A program made the translations under genes and the position numbers. 64,000 bases of DNA, taken from contig DATHUR010000181.1 of assembly GCA_035462025.1 (NCBI GenBank), positions 28,315-92,314 of the forward strand, written 5' to 3'. Below are positions 62,013 through 64,000 of the stretch, piece by piece (the first letter of the stretch is position 1; each line of letters begins with the position of its first letter). The notes below the pieces were generated by a model. It did no database searches. It was not told the origin of the DNA and was given only the letters and a program-made list of their open reading frames with translations. Origin of the DNA: Egicoccus sp035462025 (lineage in GTDB: Bacteria > Actinomycetota > Nitriliruptoria > Nitriliruptorales > Nitriliruptoraceae).

Positions 62013-62076
62013 GCTGGCGCTTCCTCGCGAAGGTTTGGGGCGCCCGCACGCTACCGCCGGGCCGCCGCTGGTGCGC

Positions 62077-63069
62077 TCAGGCGGCTTCGGACAGGCCGTG
62101 GGCCCGCGCCACCAGTTCGAACGAGCGCAGCCGCGCCGTCCGCGAGGTCCCCGCCGAGGCCAGGATCAGTTCGTCCGCGTCGGCGTGGCGGGCGAAGTCC
62201 TCGAGGTAGGCGGCGACCTCGTCGCCGGTGCCGGCCGCCGTGTAGCGCACCATCTGTTCGACCTGCTGTCCTCCCGGCGAGGCGAGCACGGCATCGATCT
62301 CGTCGTCGCTGAGCGTGCGGTCACGACCGAACAGCAGGCGGGCGCGCCGCCGCTTGGTCGCCTGCAGTTCGGTCTGCGCGGTGTCGGGGTCGTCGGCGGC
62401 GATCACGTTGACACCGGCGATCACGTACGGGCGCTCGAGGTCCTCGGATGGGCGGAACTCGCGCCGGTAGAGCGCCACCGCCTGCTCGAGGGCCTGCGGC
62501 GCGAAGTGGGACGCGAAGGCGTACGGCAGCCCGAGAGCGGCCGCCAACTGGGCGCCGAACAGCGACGAGCCGAGGATGTAGAGCGGCACGTTGGTCCCGT
62601 GGCCGGGGGTCGCGGTGACCCCGGGGATCCGGGAGCGGCCGCGCAGGTAGCCCTGCAGTTCGACGACGTCCTCGGGAAAGCGGTCGGCGGAGGCGTGGTC
62701 GCGGCGCAGCGCACGGAACGTGGCCTGGTCCGAGCCCGGGGCACGACCGAGGCCGAGGTCGATCCGGCCGGGATGGAGCGAGGCGAGCGTGCCGTACTGC
62801 TCGGCGATCGTCAGCGGCGAGTGGTTGGGCAGCATCACGCCACCCGCACCGAGCCGGATGCGGCTGGTGTTGGCCGCCACGTGGGCGATCAGCACGCTGG
62901 TCGCGGCCGACGCGATCGTCGGCATGTTGTGGTGCTCGGCGTACCAGACCCGGGAGTAGCCGAGCGCCTCGGCATGACGTGCGAGGTCGACGCTGGCATG
63001 CAGCGCGTCAGCCACCGTCTCGTGCTCGCCGACGTCGGCGAGGTCGAGGATCGAGAGCGCGAACGTCAT
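62077..63069 (-). CDS. LLM class flavin-dependent oxidoreductase (MsnO8-like)
   Basis: A 330-residue luciferase-like TIM-barrel enzyme. LSILDLADVGEHETVADAL at the start and VWYAEHHNMPTIASAATSVL are hallmarks of the MsnO8 subgroup; GRIDLGLGRAPGSD is the usual flavin-domain segment. These enzymes use reduced FMN or F420; which one cannot be told here. The ATG has a GGAGA site. Confidence 0.9.
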   Translation of the reverse strand: MTFALSILDLADVGEHETVADALHASVDLARHAEALGYSRVWYAEHHNMPTIASAATSVLIAHVAANTSRIRLGAGGVMLPNHSPLTIAEQYGTLASLHPGRIDLGLGRAPGSDQATFRALRRDHASADRFPEDVVELQGYLRGRSRIPGVTATPGHGTNVPLYILGSSLFGAQLAAALGLPYAFASHFAPQALEQAVALYRREFRPSEDLERPYVIAGVNVIAADDPDTAQTELQATKRRRARLLFGRDRTLSDDEIDAVLASPGGQQVEQMVRYTAAGTGDEVAAYLEDFARHADADELILASAGTSRTARLRSFELVARAHGLSEAA

Positions 63070-63164
63070 CGGGTCTCCACGGGCGGTGCGGGGGTGGGAC
63101 GGACTCGGTGGCAGGGGCCGGACCTCAGGTCAACCGGCGGAGAACGGCCACTATTCCCGGCGAG

Positions 63165-63170
63165 TAGTGT
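63165..63170 (+). promoter_or_regulatory. -10 element giving a leaderless TPM-gene mRNA
   Basis: TAGTGT ends 6 nt before the ATG at 63177, again without a ribosome-binding site. Confidence 0.45.
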
Positions 63171-63176
63171 CGGCTC

Positions 63177-64000
63177 ATGCTCGGACGTCGTCGCCGGTTC
63201 CCGGCCATCCTCCTGCTCACGCTGGCGTGGCTCACCGCCGTGGCCGGGCCGGTCGCTGCGCAGGACGTGCCCCGCCTGCCCGACGAGGTCACCGACGAGG
63301 CCGGGCTTCTCGAGGGTCGCGAGGACGAGGTCCGTAGCGCCCTGGCCGAGGTCCGCGACCAGGTGCAGTTGTTCGTCCTGACCACCGGCACGACCGGGGG
63401 CACGCCGATCACCGACTTCGCCGACGAGGTGGCCGCGACCAACTCCCTCGGCGGCGACGACGCACTGCTGGTCGTGGCCATCGACGACCGTGCCTATGCG
63501 CTGTGGGTGGCCAACGCGCTCACCGGTGTCAGCGACGGCGACATCGCCGCCATCAACCGCGACGTGATCGAGCCGCGCCTGGCGGACGGCGACTTCGCGG
63601 GGGCCGCCATCGACGCCGCGGCCGCGCTCGCCGACGCGGCCGCCGACGAACCGCGTCCGGCGCCCACCCCCGGTCCCGATGCGACGCCGGCGCCCGAACC
63701 CACCAACGACCCATCGACCGGCCGGGTCTCGCGTACACCGTGGGTACTCGCCGCGGTCGTGCTCGCCTTTCTCGGCGCGGCCGCGTACTCGCGCATCCGG
63801 GAGCGGCGCGGGCGGCGCCGCAGCGCCGAGGAGCGTGACCGCCGCCTGGGCGAGTTGGCCCGGCAGGCCAACGCGCGTCTGGTCGCCAGCGACGAGGCCG
63901 TCCGCGAGGCGGCGACCGAGCTCGGGTTCGCCGAGGCCCAGTTCCACGCGGACGACGTCGCACCACTGCGGGTGGCGCTGTCGCAGGCGCGGGCCCAGCT
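63177..64000 (+). CDS. TPM domain-containing membrane protein, cut by the window end
   Basis: The first 274 residues of a longer protein. A signal peptide (1-28, ending VAAQD) is followed by a TPM domain (about 33-150: VTDEAGLLEGREDEVRSALAEV, then DDALLVVAIDDRAYALWVAN), a Pro/Thr spacer, one transmembrane helix near 185-202 and a helical, charged cytoplasmic-side region that runs off the window. TPM proteins are surface-exposed and linked to photosystem repair in plants; the bacterial role is unclear. Confidence 0.85.
   Translation, partial: MLGRRRRFPAILLLTLAWLTAVAGPVAAQDVPRLPDEVTDEAGLLEGREDEVRSALAEVRDQVQLFVLTTGTTGGTPITDFADEVAATNSLGGDDALLVVAIDDRAYALWVANALTGVSDGDIAAINRDVIEPRLADGDFAGAAIDAAAALADAAADEPRPAPTPGPDATPAPEPTNDPSTGRVSRTPWVLAAVVLAFLGAAAYSRIRERRGRRRSAEERDRRLGELARQANARLVASDEAVREAATELGFAEAQFHADDVAPLRVALSQARAQ

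Overview
The window comes from a very GC-rich chromosome and reads as an actinobacterium. The markers are a fused 2-oxoglutarate decarboxylase/dehydrogenase (Kgd), a CarD regulator, a DUF3263/LytR_C pair, a nitrobindin-type protein, a DUF2342 'F420-associated' metalloprotease, many GTG starts, and TAnnnT -10 elements that often sit 6-8 nt from the start codon. Intact orthologues of Bacillus SigH and of the YacL PIN/TRAM protein, in a Bacillus-like gene order, suggest a deep branch such as Nitriliruptoria rather than a typical Actinomycetia member. That placement is an inference. Almost everything is chromosomal housekeeping: I see no rRNA, prophage, insertion sequence or CRISPR array, and one tRNA (Thr-UGU).

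Layout. 0.2-6.6 kb: a GH13 glucosidase/fructokinase pair, a stand-alone NuoF-like flavoprotein, a DUF4015 lipoprotein and a degenerate alpha/beta hydrolase. 6.6-7.9 kb: an AbiEi/DUF559-type gene bracketed by two matched pairs of palindromes. 7.9-17.5 kb: Kgd, two class B penicillin-binding proteins, a HhH-GPD DNA-repair protein, a DUF3309 mini-protein and a RimK-type ligase translationally coupled to the second PBP. 17.5-23.7 kb: redox and stress genes, a cation antiporter, a MoaD-like protein, a lone receiver domain and a VirR-like/DUF3263 pair. 23.8-39.2 kb, mostly minus strand: tRNA-Thr, S9 peptidase, sigH, rlmB, cysS, ispF, ispD, PIN/TRAM, carD, disA, helicase, mutY, DtxR-type regulator, clpC. 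39.5-46.8 kb: an accessory block (repeat-tailed lipoprotein, Ser/Thr kinase, sugar-lactone oxidase, ABC exporter with TetR regulator, PLP enzyme, LOG protein). 46.7-60.9 kb: lysS, coaX, nadC, panD, panC, DUF2520, folK, folB, folP, folE, ftsH, hpt, tilS, DUF2342, a cofactor-biosynthesis block typical of Actinobacteria. 60.9-64 kb: a small membrane protein, GNAT, MsnO8-like oxidoreductase, and a TPM protein cut by the window end.

How it fits together. One minus-strand block supplies folate (folE/P/B/K), pantothenate and CoA (panC/panD/coaX) and NAD (nadC) precursors. Start/stop overlaps imply translational coupling through much of it. A second block joins DNA-damage and stress surveillance (clpC, disA, mutY, carD, sigH) with isoprenoid (ispD/F) and translation (cysS, rlmB) functions.

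Nothing in the window is clearly a new defence or biosynthetic system. The most unusual signals are the AbiEi-like gene with four ACTGGG-N6-CCCAGT palindromes in two equally spaced pairs, a hairpin that would bury the sigH ribosome-binding site, a four-copy dispersed structured repeat, and a TetR/ABC intergenic region with twin palindromic operators.
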